A stretch of DNA of 64,000 nt, taken from assembly GCA_013399875.1 (NCBI GenBank), contig VXAZ01018984.1, positions 694,902 through 758,901 on the forward strand. The letters are read 5' to 3'. The stretch's first letter is position 1, and each line of letters opens with the position of its first letter. The stretch comes from Gymnorhina tibicen. Taxonomy: Eukaryota; Chordata; Aves; Passeriformes; Artamidae. The notes beneath the pieces are model-generated. The model did not search any database. It was not told the origin of the DNA and was given only the letters and a program-made list of their open reading frames with translations. Below are positions 44,184 through 54,864 of this stretch, one piece after another. The position numbers and the translations under genes are program-made.

Positions 44184-47100
44184 CTGAGAGAAGAAACAAA
44201 GTGTCAGCATCAGCCTCTCACTTGGTAAGGCAAACAAGTCCCTGGCTTCACCTGGGACCGCACACCCTGAGGCCGGAGACTTCCTTGCCTCTTCCCGGCC
44301 CTGATGCTCCATTCTGGTATGCCCCAGAGCTTCCCATAGGATATGCCACCATCCAGAACCACGGTCATAAACTGGCCATTTCTGTCTGTGCCAATGACAT
44401 ATTCAGCACAGGAATAAGCTGCAGTTACAGCCCCACGCAGTTCAGTGGACTGTGAGCTAAGCAAGTTAATCGATGTGATGCCTGGCAAGGATGTGGCAGG
44501 ACCCAGGGTAAGGAGAAGGCAAGCCAGCAGGACTGGTGAATGTTTCGGCCAGCACGGTTCAATTCACTTGAATGCATAGTACTGTGTAAATAAAAAACCT
44601 CAGGGCTTATTTTTAAGCCAAACCAACCCAAGAAGGAGCACTTGGTGCCCAGAGCAGCGCTGGCATTACCTGCTCAGTGACCACGTGGGCGGCCTCAGCA
44701 GGGTCGTGGCACTGGCTGATGAAGTCGCAGATCTCCTGGCTGTTCACTATGAAGTTGATGCCGTCGGTGGTCAGGACCAGGAAGCTGTCGTCCGCGTGCT
44801 GCAGCTGCAACAGAGGCACACAGGGTGCAAGGCCACGCGTGAGTGCTGCAAGGCAGGGGAACTGCCCCCACGTTTTTACACTCCTGAGAAGCACTTTTTT
44901 TTTCTGAATTTTTCCTGAGGCTGAGGATTTCAAGGAAGACATGATAGCACTGCAGTCATCTCCCTAAACCCCGAGTGGGTGGCATTTTATTAGGACCAAA
45001 CAATTTAAGTTGTTGGGGCCCTGGGAGGTGCACTTGGAAAAGTAACACACAGAATGAGAATTGACAGGAGAGCTTCCTGCCAAAGTGGAGGCTGAATACC
45101 TTCTGGATGTTTAATTTGTTTTCTGGATGACTACATGCAGCTGTCCTTTCCTCCTCCCCCTCTTCCTCTCAAACTGCTACACACCCTACTTTTTTGATGG
45201 CAGCCCATCCATATCCCACCCAGTTCTCAGTGATGGTTTTATACCAGCATTAACCTCAAAATTATTCATTTGACCACAGGATCCAAACAGACTAACACCT
45301 GTAATGTATATCATGTGTTATTTCTTCCCTCATTAAATATTTTACTGTGAGAAGTGGGATTCAGAAGTTGATCTGGTTGAATTTAGTACCAGATTCTTTT
45401 CTGTCCTGTTAGTGCCAATCTGAAACAACTTAGTTAGAGTTGCTCTCTGGTTACTTCAGTAAAAAACAACGTGTGGCCATCAGGCTTCACCTGGGCTCGT
45501 GTTGTGTGGGTACCACCACTGCATCAAATACCTATGAAGCCCCTTAGTCCGAGTGTTGCTTTCCCTGTTTACCAGACCTTCTTTTACCTGAACCCTTTTT
45601 GTTTCTGGCTGGGCTATCACACCACTGTTTTTAAGATCCAAATCTCCTATGCTCCGTGTCATTGCAAGTCTACCATTCACATGAGGTTGTCCCACACTGT
45701 TCCAGGAAACGAAGCCACCACACTTCTTAATCCTGTCCAGAGGCACAAAAGAAAAAGTGAATGAGTTACTGCTTCACACCATTGCCCCCATCTCTATCCA
45801 CAATTTCTGTCACTAGCTAGAATGAGGAATGATGTATAGAGAGCCTAAGCTGCGACACTGAGGGCTGGCTTTAGCTGTTTGAAGGGCTCCACAGAAGGGA
45901 TGTGTCTTGGTGGACTGAGTCCTGACCTGGGAAACACAGTGCACTTCCTCAGGTTCTAACTTGGTTCAAACTTGGCACTTTTGGACAAGTCTGAACCATG
46001 TGGTCATGGCTCTGTTCTGAATCTTAGTGATGCCGATCTTACTGCTGAGACCTGAGACAGTTTATGCTCATGGAGGGCTTTCCACATCCCTGGTCCTCTA
46101 AACGGGACCCAGTGCATTAACTGGAGCTTACTGCCAGCTCAGAGTGGTCTCACGGCTCTATATTCATCTCTGCTTTTTTCCTGGCCCAACCCAGCAGCAG
46201 AGCACAAGCCCATCCTGGGCCCATCCTGAGGCCATGCTCTGGGAAGCCACCTCCTCAGCCAGCGGGTACCTTTCCTTCTCCTCCTTTCTCTCTGGAGCAT
46301 GGTCAATGGTGAGTTTCATGGCCTTTCCCTTCCGACACAGCAGAGCACGACTGTCTCCCACACTTGCCACAACCAGCTCAATTCCATCCCGGAGCAGAGC
46401 CACTGTTGCAGTGGTCCCAGAGTTCATCAGAGTTGCTACAAGTGCCATCAAAGAGAGAGGTTTTAGCACTGCCTCAAAGCGTGGAGCCATTTAAAACAGC
46501 AACAGTTTCAATTGGTAAAACGAAGACAACTTGTGCTCTACCTAATCAGCAAGTAACTGCTTTAAAGTTTAAACTAAACTACACATACAGAAAAAAAATT
46601 AAAAAAGCAAACACGCATGCATGTAGGACTGGGGGAAGAGAGGGAAGGTGGGAAGGATTAAGTGTTTCTGTGCAACAACATGGCTCCATGCAAAGAGGGC
46701 AAGTGGGATAAAAGCAGTACAAGGTACAGTGGCTTCCTTTCAGTTTCAGAGTTTTTCAGTCCCATGAGCTCACCTCAAGTTACAGGGTTATTGTCCTTAT
46801 CCCTGGGCACAGTGACTACACAGGTAGGTCACCATAAAGGTGATGGCTCTTTCTTTCTGTTGGGTGGTGAAGCGGGCAATTATATAGTAATATATAATTA
46901 TAGTTACAGTAATTGTAATTCCATAGAGATCACCAAAGGGAAAGCAGTAGATCAGTCTGTGGCATCCTCTTATTGCTGTCAGAGCTGTCCCCCTCTGCTT
47001 CCCCCAGAGAAGGATTCAGCCAACAGGCTTCCTGGCTTTTTCCAGGAAGGAACGCTGCTCACTCCACACCTTGTCAACTTGCTGGAGGTCCCAGCACAAA

Positions 47101-50100
47101 GGTGAAGCTGGATTCTGGGATTCAGCCTTGCCTGGTGCCTGCAAACTGATGCAGGTGGCAATGGCTGTATGGGCAGCCTGCCAGGGGCACCTGCCAGGGG
47201 TTTACAGTGAGTGCCCAGAGGGCAAAACAGAGCCCTGGTGCTGCCCTCCTTCTCTTATGGGGCAAGGGAGTGAGCTGAGCTGGCTGACTGCACTCAGGGA
47301 CCTGTCTGGGTTCACTCATGCAAGCAGATTTAAGGGCTTCTCATTTCAATTGTTACAATGGTCTGGAGAAAAAAAAAAAAAGAAATGCTTGAAAAAGAGA
47401 AATGCAAGTACCTATTTCAGGAAAAAGATCTGTAGTATTATCTGCAGTGAAGAAAATGCCGGGAAAACTGCCCAGCTTTCCTTGTTTTCTTTGCTTTTTG
47501 AAATGGCAAGTCCCACTTTACAGTTATCTTCCCTTCCTGCAAATTCTGCAGAGGTAACCCAGTGCGAGATGCCTAGAAAGCTCCTGCTGACTTGAGCTAT
47601 TACACTAAAATGTCTGGACAGGACCAGCTACTGCCTGGAACACATTTGCATTCACAGCCACTGCAAATCCCCTTGAAAGGCCCTCTGTAGGTCATCTCCA
47701 TTCTGCGCTTTTCCAGTTGTTCCAGTTTTTCAAAGCAAGCCAATTGGAGATGAGTTTTGGGCTTGCTTAGGAATGTGAATCCCCAGTTATATTCCTGATT
47801 TCATGTCACTAACAGTTAACACGTCACTATCTTTCCACCACTGCTTCTGCAGAGATCAGCTACAACTACATGTGCTCCTACCTCTGGCCCTGCAGCCCTG
47901 GCCCCAGGGACATGGGACAGATCCGTGACAGGACTGCATGTTTGATCTCAAGGAATGCCAGGCAGCCCCAAATCTGACCAGCTGCCAACAGACAGCAACA
48001 GAAATGCAAGAGCTGTGAGGTCTTGACAGCCTCCTTCCCCAACCCTGTGAGATCTCAGTAAGTCAAACAGGGCTGGGAATAAACTGAAGTCACCAAGCCC
48101 TGGAAGATGCATCGAGCCTTGTTGTGCAGTGAAAGCAGTGAGTCCATAAATCAAAAAAACCAAACACAAGCCCTCACAAACCAGTGTTAACTAAGCTGGT
48201 GTTATTATTGAAAACAGGTATTATTACTGCAGCGAGGGCTGGGTTCAGCTGAAGGCTGAACCAGCAGGTCAGTGGTGACCGTCAGCCGTGGTGACCGCGG
48301 TCACACCCCGGGCTGCGCCAGGGTCATGCAGGCTGGGACGCTGGAAACTGGATGTGGCAGCTTCCGACTATCCAGGCGGGCACCGACATCCTGTTTCTCT
48401 TCTGAAGCAGGGACTAGCCCAGTGCAGGCTCACTTTGAGGCACATTATGAAAGTAAGATACTAACAAGTACTGGTGCAATTAGAAATTTTAGTAGAACCA
48501 GTAAAATACCTGTTTTAGCCAACAGTTAGAACAAGTGAAATAGAGAAACCTATGCAAAACTACATTTTTATTTTACAGAAAATACATTTTATTTAGACAT
48601 TAAAATTAATGCAGAACTGCTGCTACTTTCCCATTTCATTCTGTGGTCTTGGAACTATGCTGAGAAACATATAAAAAGTTAAATCGTAGTATTTAATTCA
48701 CAGAAGACTGGAAACATTTGGAATTCAGGTGAATCTGCATCTTTTGAGTGTAAACTCCCAAAGAAAAGAGCTGCTAACCACAAAATCAAGAGCTGGTACT
48801 AAAGAACAAATCAAGATATTGTCCAGAATTGTGGTAATGGACATAGTGATTTGAACTTTATATGTTTATTAGTTAAATAGCACTCCTAGAAAAAAATACA
48901 TGCTGCTCACAATCTCTTCCTTGGACCCAGTTCATGCTCTGGGTAGGGATGCAAGAACATGCACGAAGGCAGATGCAGCATTATGTGATTTCTGGCACAG
49001 CTCAAAACCACAGGAATGATGATGGAATAACATTTCTAATGCTTTACTACAACTGCTGCTAGTTTATTTAATAACACAGAATATGTTGCATCAGCATATG
49101 TATTGGTTTTAACAATTAAAGAGTTTATATTGTTTTCCTAACAACATCACTATAAAACTAAGATCTTTCAATAGGTTCTTAACACTCACTGGACAACTTC
49201 TACTGCAAGTCATCTCAACTAATGTGACAAAGAGGATGTGGGAACCTTCCAGTAGTCCAGGCTAGGAACCGCCGGACTCCTTCACCTGGGACAAAATTAA
49301 GCAGATCTCTCTTTCCACTGAAGCCCAGCTTAAAGTGTCCAGGGCCTCCAGTTCTAGAGCTGCTGAGCAGGTACAGTGTCTGCCACAAATAACACGCACA
49401 CAGAGGCAAATAGGAAATTCACCCAGGGACTTTTTCCAAACAAAATAAACCTGCAACACTGGAGATGCAAGAATAAGGGCTGCAGAATGGGGTATGGAGT
49501 CAGTCACTCTCAGGTCTGCCAGCACTGCTTTGTGCAGGTCATGTAGGAAGCACCTGCATCTTTGGCCTGGGTAAATCAGCCTTGGTATTTCTGGGGAATT
49601 GCCACTGTTCTCATCTTCTTGTTAAAACTGTGTGACAAAACCAGTTTAATTCAGCCCAAATAAAATCTAAATTTTGTTTCCCCTATGGAGATAAGTAACC
49701 AACCAACAGATCCGATTTTATCAATGCTAGAGGGCCAGCTGTCTCATATATGGCGAGAGTGGCCACTCTGAAGAACATCTGTTCCCTCAAAGTAAATTTT
49801 ATATATATAACACCAGCATGGGGAGTTCAAACCAGTGCCAACTGAAATGGGGCCATCCTAAAGGCACTGAACAGAAGTATATGAATTGTTCAGACTAATG
49901 AAAAATAGGCAAAATAAACATCCCTTTAACATTGTAATTAGTATCATCTAAATTGATTAGGTAACAATCAGGGCCCTTGGATAAAAAGGCTGCCTTTACA
50001 ATGCTGATAAATTTATGAAATATTCAAGTACAATTTCTGCAGCTCTCCCTTTTCCTCAGTGTTGCAGGTTAACATATTTAAAGAAATAAAAATCTTTTTT

Positions 50101-53100
50101 TTTGAATGCTAACTTAAAAAACCCAACAAAACAAACATTACTTTAAAAATTTAATTACACTTAAATAACTTCTGCTGTTTGCTCAGCATAATAAGATTCA
50201 AGAGTAAGATTCCTTTCAAACATTAACAGACCAGTTAATACCTGGCTATGTTTTAATAAGATGGCTATTCCAGAAGTGAGCGGCCAATGTGATTAGAGCT
50301 GGATGTGGAGGTTGATGGACAAACTCCCTCTTGTTTTCTCTGGCTCACAGTGAACAGAACAGTAACAATACCTGGTAGGACTCCAGTAGGCCAGGAGAGG
50401 GTTTGTCTTACATTTCTGCAGGCAAATGCTCAAATTTCCTCAAGCACAGAATTTAATTTCTTATTTCTGTCCTTGCTGAGCAGAGGTATTCAGCCTTTAC
50501 ATTTCAGTTTTTATGGCTGGTAAAAAATAGCAGAAAATTCTGCCCATCTCTGGCAGTTGTCCCACAGATAACGACATTTGTTGGATGTGAGCTTCCCTTA
50601 TGTTCTATAACTAAATTTAGCAGAGATTTGAAAGTGACTGGATATATTTAAATGCATGGAAAGGAATGAAAATGCATTTTTGAAGAGGTATCAAACACCA
50701 AGCTTCAGGGCTCAGACACAGCTCTAAGCTGTTAATGATTACACAGGATTTAGGCAGAGGACAGATTATCCCAGACCTGCCTACAGCAAGTTTCTTATGC
50801 TTTTGTGTGAAACAATAGGTACAGGTCACTGTCAAAGGGGTTACTGGACCAGTCTCTAGCAGTACAGCCCTCCAAGAGCACTGGTGAACTGCATGCCAGA
50901 CACAGCAGCAGTACCTGGAACACATACATAAACCATTTCTATTATTGGAAGCTCACAGAAACTACCATGCTATGTATTTTCCACCTGTAATTTCAAATAT
51001 TGTATCATTGTTAAGTGACCTACAGAGGGCCGTGCCCTTGAAGACATAGCTGGGGTCTCCAACAAGGCACATCTCTAGTCCTATTAAATTTGTGCTTTAT
51101 GTAGGGTTTTACCCCTAAATAGTATTATAAACAATGCCTCCAACATGCCATTTTGCCTACAGGGATTTGTCCCAGGGTTTAGTTTCCTTTGAACACCCAG
51201 GTACAAGTTTTTAAAGCTGGTTGTGTGTTAGTAAAGACCTGTACATCCTGAATGAGCACTATTTTTTTTGCAGACACGGTGAAAGGAGTGAGCCCTGGAA
51301 GGGTCATCCGCTGGAACAAGTCAAAGCTATTATTTTCCACTTCATCAGCTATGGCCAGGTTTCAAAAAGGAGGTCAGACTTGGGGAGCATCCAGTGTAAC
51401 CCAGATACACCAAGTTACACAATCAACCACCATCTTCAAGATACTCTAGCAACTGTCTTGACTGTCACATCCAGAATAGCCACACTTAATCAGAAATTTT
51501 GCTGGCAAACCGAATCAGTTTGGAAGCAGGCTTCTAACAAAGACACATGCCAAGCACTGGAATTTTATGTAACTTTCAAAACATCAGCAACAACAAAAAA
51601 TACCCACACAAAGCAGTCAACATAGTACTGAGTTATTTCAACAACAGATATGCAAGAAGTTTAATCTGTTCAGGAATCCAAACTTGACTTTGCACCCTGT
51701 TACTCCATTCTTTGCCTTACAGCTTGATTTTCAGCCAAGAACAATGGACTCTTTTAGATCCCCCAGGCTCCTGCAAGAGCTTGCAGGTGGCTCAGCCTAC
51801 CTGAGAAACACTGAGTGCCTGCCACAGCATGGCCCCTGTCGATGTCTAGCAACCCTTTTACCCTCTATTTTGCTTTTTTAATGAAGGGGGCTTGTGCAGT
51901 ATCCTGGTAACCATTGCATAAGTTTTCTGGCATTAAGGAGCAACAGTTAGTTAAATGGTATGAAAAAAATCCTATAAGCAGTTCTAAAACGCTCTGCTTG
52001 CTGCACAGTTTGTCTGTCAAATGTTGTAATCCAATTCTGTAAGTCTCACCTACAAAACAGTTTTCAGAATAACAGAATAATATATCCAGTACAATCAATC
52101 CTTCTCCTCAAGGAGCTGCTCTGACACAGAACGGAGGTCATTACAGTGAGCGAAACCAAGAGCTGTCCTACTCACAAAGGGGCAGGGAGGAGAACAATTA
52201 GATTTGCAAATGAAATGTTCTGATCCAGGGAAGCACACAAACTAGTATTCAAATGCTGTCTTGGATCTGGGTTGGTAAGAAAATATATTTGCAAAGAGGC
52301 TCTGGGATAAGAAGCACATTTGCTCTGCTGATGTGTCTCTCATGAGCTTAGCCAAAACTCAGCCCATAGGTCACAAGGGACTCTGGTCTTTTTTACCACA
52401 TGAAATACAATGGGAAAATGAACTTTATAGATTTAATTCCCCTTTTTTAATGGCTGCATCTCAGGACTTAAGACTTTTTTCCTGATCCCTGGTGCAGGCT
52501 AAGGTAAGAGGCAGGGCTGCAACAGTCAGGCTACCTGTCCTGCATTTGAGTCTAGATTCATCTAGCAGTTAAACTGCAGGAAGTCACTCCATTACTTGAT
52601 TGTATTCAGTCATTGCTTAAGAAAAGCAGCTTGAGAATACAGTAGCACTTCAGTCCCTACAGGGCTTCTTGGTTTCCAGTCTTTCTTGGAAAGAAGACTT
52701 TTACAGTTTCTGTTCTTCTGGAACAACCTCAGTTGTTTTGCCAGTGCCTGCACCTGCACTGAGACAGGTTTTTTTGTGGGGTCTGTGTATTGGGGGGTAG
52801 GTTTCTGTTGTGGGTTGGTGTGGTTTTGTTTTTTTTAATTGGGTTGTTTAGGGGTTTTTTTAAGACTGGCTAAACTGACTCTCATGGCTAAACTGACTCT
52901 CATGGCCGAGAAAGCTCCTGTGACAGAACTGGGACAGGCACTTCCATCTCCCTTCCTAAGTTACTCTCTATAAGCTCTGCTTGCTGCAACTGGAACTTCA
53001 GATGTACTTAGTCTCTAGACACATATACAAGAACTTCATTAACAGCCAGGATTAACTGGAGTCTAAAAGGGCTGGTGCCAGCTTTACCACAGCCTTACCA

Positions 53101-54804
53101 CGGCCAAACTTGTTTTCCTCTTCACTGCTTTTTTCCCTTTCCCACTCAGCTACTCCTGTGATTCTGTTTGTGCAGAAGCAATATCGATTGCATTAATTTT
53201 GGCTTGCGTTCCTCCTCAGGTGCAGCAGCCAAGTTAGGAAGGGGAACTTTGACACTGTTGCTTTTAATCCACAGGAGTTAACCGCTTTAAAACAAACAAA
53301 TTAACATATAAAAACACCAAACCCCCCACCCCTAAAAAAAAAAAAGCAAAACAAAAACACCCCTCTCCACATTTCTTACCAGTTAAATTAAGTCCTTGCA
53401 AATCTAAATCACTCATTGCTACCTTGACAAACACGATCCTTTTCAGAATCACATTAAGAGAAATTCATTGATGATTATGCTAACATTCAGATTCATAACT
53501 CCTCCAGTAAATTTGACTGAGATTTCCAGTAGTTATTTCATTTTTAGGAGGTAAAGCATAATTGTTTCATTTGCAGTAAATGACCAGAGCAAAATCCTGT
53601 GTTAAGTAAAATTGTTTTCAAGCACTTTTCTGGACATTTTACTGCAAAACTACTGAGCAAATAAGATAAACTTTATTCTCCACAGCTTTATGAGTAGAAT
53701 ATTTTTTTACCTACCATCAGCAGAGAGATTGGCATGCCTTTCATATGCTTTGTTTATTTCTAGAAAAGCTTTGCTCAAAACATTTTCCAAGTTCTCCTCC
53801 TCAGCAAGAAATTGCCTGGAAACAAACAAGCAAACAAAAAAATTAAACTTCTTTCCAAGAAATATACATCCTGATCAATGTGTTTCACAGTCTTATCTCC
53901 TCCCTGCACCCACTGAATGATGCTGGACTTGTGTGAAAAGGTAATGTGATTTTATGAACTGTGTGCACTGAAAGCATAATCCTGTAATTTTGCACATATC
54001 TAACTTATCCAGCATCCAGGGATGTGATAGATACAGAAGAGTGTAAGCAAACCACAGGTCAGTGATCACAGAGACCCTGTGTGAGAACAGTCAGTCCACG
54101 CTCTCCCTGTGTTCCAAGACCTTTCCTGGACAGGGGGCACAATCGTGCTTTCCTCTGCTGTGTTTGTGGGCTTGCCCAGTGGGGCAGGCACCACACAGAG
54201 CAAGTAATTTGTAGCATGTCTGTTCCATCCGGTGCTCCTGCTGTCCAAGGAGAGGCAGCTACGTTACCTGGGAGGTTAGCAACAATGTACAAACCCACTG
54301 ATTCCCTAAGAAAGGAATCTCGGCTGTAATTTATTTGATGCACATTCCCTTGATGAGCACTTACTTAATATATTTTTCCATGTACTTATCACAGAAATCT
54401 GCAGCTGCTGCCCCGCCGTGCCCATCGTACACCGCGAAGTACAGGATATCCTCCGTCAACTGAGCGTAATTGAACCGGTCCTCGTTTTCCCTTCGCTTCC
54501 CGATGTGGCTGGCGCAGCCCACTTTGCTCAGGCTCACTTTTGGGATCGGCTTCCCGTACTTTATGCTGGGTGGGAGGAGAATGGGCTCATCGATGCGATT
54601 GTCCCAGATGCCGAAGGTGTCCCACGTGGTCAGCCGCCCGCTCCCGTCGGAGTCGAAGCGGGAGGCGCGGCGCTCGCAGGTGGAGATGGAGCAGGCGCCT
54701 GCGGGGCGCTTCTCGTCCGGCAGGAAGCGGGACGTGAGCACGGCTCTCCTTCTTACTTGGAACCCTCCATTCCGTACCAAATTAATAAGAGTAGCTGTGG
54801 ACAT
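44052..54804 (-). CDS. PPM1K: PPM1K, mitochondrial PP2C-type protein phosphatase, complete (6 coding exons)
   Basis: PPM1K (PP2Cm) is the Mn2+/Mg2+-dependent Ser/Thr phosphatase of the mitochondrial matrix. It dephosphorylates the E1-alpha subunit of branched-chain ketoacid dehydrogenase and so switches on leucine, isoleucine and valine breakdown. Six exons on the minus strand (54804-54365, 53815-53715, 46435-46270, 45732-45588, 44804-44670, 44183-44052) splice to 1,119 nt, exactly 372 residues plus stop, the human length. The Arg-rich, acid-poor N-terminus ([20 protein letters not shown]) fits a mitochondrial presequence. PP2C motifs are all present: ENEDR, VYDGHGG (Asp127), [35 protein letters not shown] and SEDNST. 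It ends SFASSGRWA. The start ATG is chosen by homology; the frame stays open upstream. The promoter is probably in the CpG island near 57.9 kb. Confidence 0.97.
44670..44804 (-). CDS. PPM1K: PPM1K coding exon 5
   Basis: 45 codons, phase 0 to 0, starting [20 protein letters not shown] and ending AHVVTEQ. TTDG contributes a metal-coordinating Asp. Acceptor ctgttgcag, donor gtaatg. Confidence 0.96.
45588..45732 (-). CDS. PPM1K: PPM1K coding exon 4
   Basis: 145 bp. It completes Arg and reads [37 protein letters not shown] and then [11 protein letters not shown]. Donor gtaaaa. Confidence 0.96.
46270..46435 (-). CDS. PPM1K: PPM1K coding exon 3
   Basis: 166 bp. It completes Ala and reads [20 protein letters not shown] then [20 protein letters not shown] and [14 protein letters not shown]. 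Acceptor cttgtag, donor gtaccc. Confidence 0.96.
48266..48304. promoter_or_regulatory. Cluster of GGTCA/TGACC half-sites with a 14-bp palindrome
   Basis: Within 39 bp there are four half-sites: AGGTCA (48,266), TGACC (48,276), TGACC (48,292) and GGTCA (48,299). The last two form the perfect palindrome gtgaccgcggtcac at 48,291-48,304. AGGTCA is the core half-site of nuclear hormone receptors. The pair spacings (inverted with 4, everted with 2) are not the textbook ones, so function is only a possibility. It sits in a CpG-containing patch inside an AT-rich intron. Confidence 0.35.
52868..52903. repeat. 18-bp perfect tandem duplication
   Basis: The unit ggctaaactgactctcat occurs twice head to tail (52,868-52,885 and 52,886-52,903), right after a GT-rich low-complexity stretch. 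It looks like a recent slippage or microduplication. Confidence 0.9.
53715..53815 (-). CDS. PPM1K: PPM1K coding exon 2
   Basis: 101 bp. It completes Lys and reads [20 protein letters not shown] then [13 protein letters not shown]. This helical segment is the part of PPM1K that differs most from human. Acceptor tttccag, donor gtaggt. Confidence 0.95.
54365..54804 (-). CDS. PPM1K: PPM1K coding exon 1 (start codon, presequence, PP2C start)
   Basis: 440 coding bp from ATG at 54,804 to a consensus donor (gtaagt). Residues 1-50 are the basic leader; then come [36 protein letters not shown] and [11 protein letters not shown] (127-131). The exon is GC-rich, so long frames on the opposite strand (54,418-55,128) are shadows. 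The exon probably begins at 54,864, after an acceptor (ctccaagacattccag) with a good pyrimidine tract. Confidence 0.96.
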
Positions 54805-54864
54805 AACTCGTCTTCGCAGAGATTCGTAGGAAAAAAAAGACCAGGAGGGGAAGATGCGCGGCTG

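Larger units (their letters stand above)
46436..53714 (-). other. PPM1K: Large PPM1K intron
   Basis: A 7.3 kb intron between coding exons 2 and 3. I see no nested gene: the longest frames (174 codons from 47,071 +, 134 codons from 51,221 +) have no recognisable family or motif. Contents noted: an A/T-alternating stretch near 46,880-46,920, a GC-rich patch with GGTCA half-sites near 48,270, a GT-rich stretch at 52,765-52,862 and an 18-bp tandem duplication at 52,868. Confidence 0.75.

Noticed and set aside
43677..44228. 183-codon open frame on the + strand
   Set aside because: It overlaps the last PPM1K exon and 3'UTR in antisense, with no recognisable domain.
47071..47595. 174-codon open frame on the + strand in a PPM1K intron
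   Set aside because: No known family, low-complexity Lys run, and no splice or poly(A) context for a nested gene.
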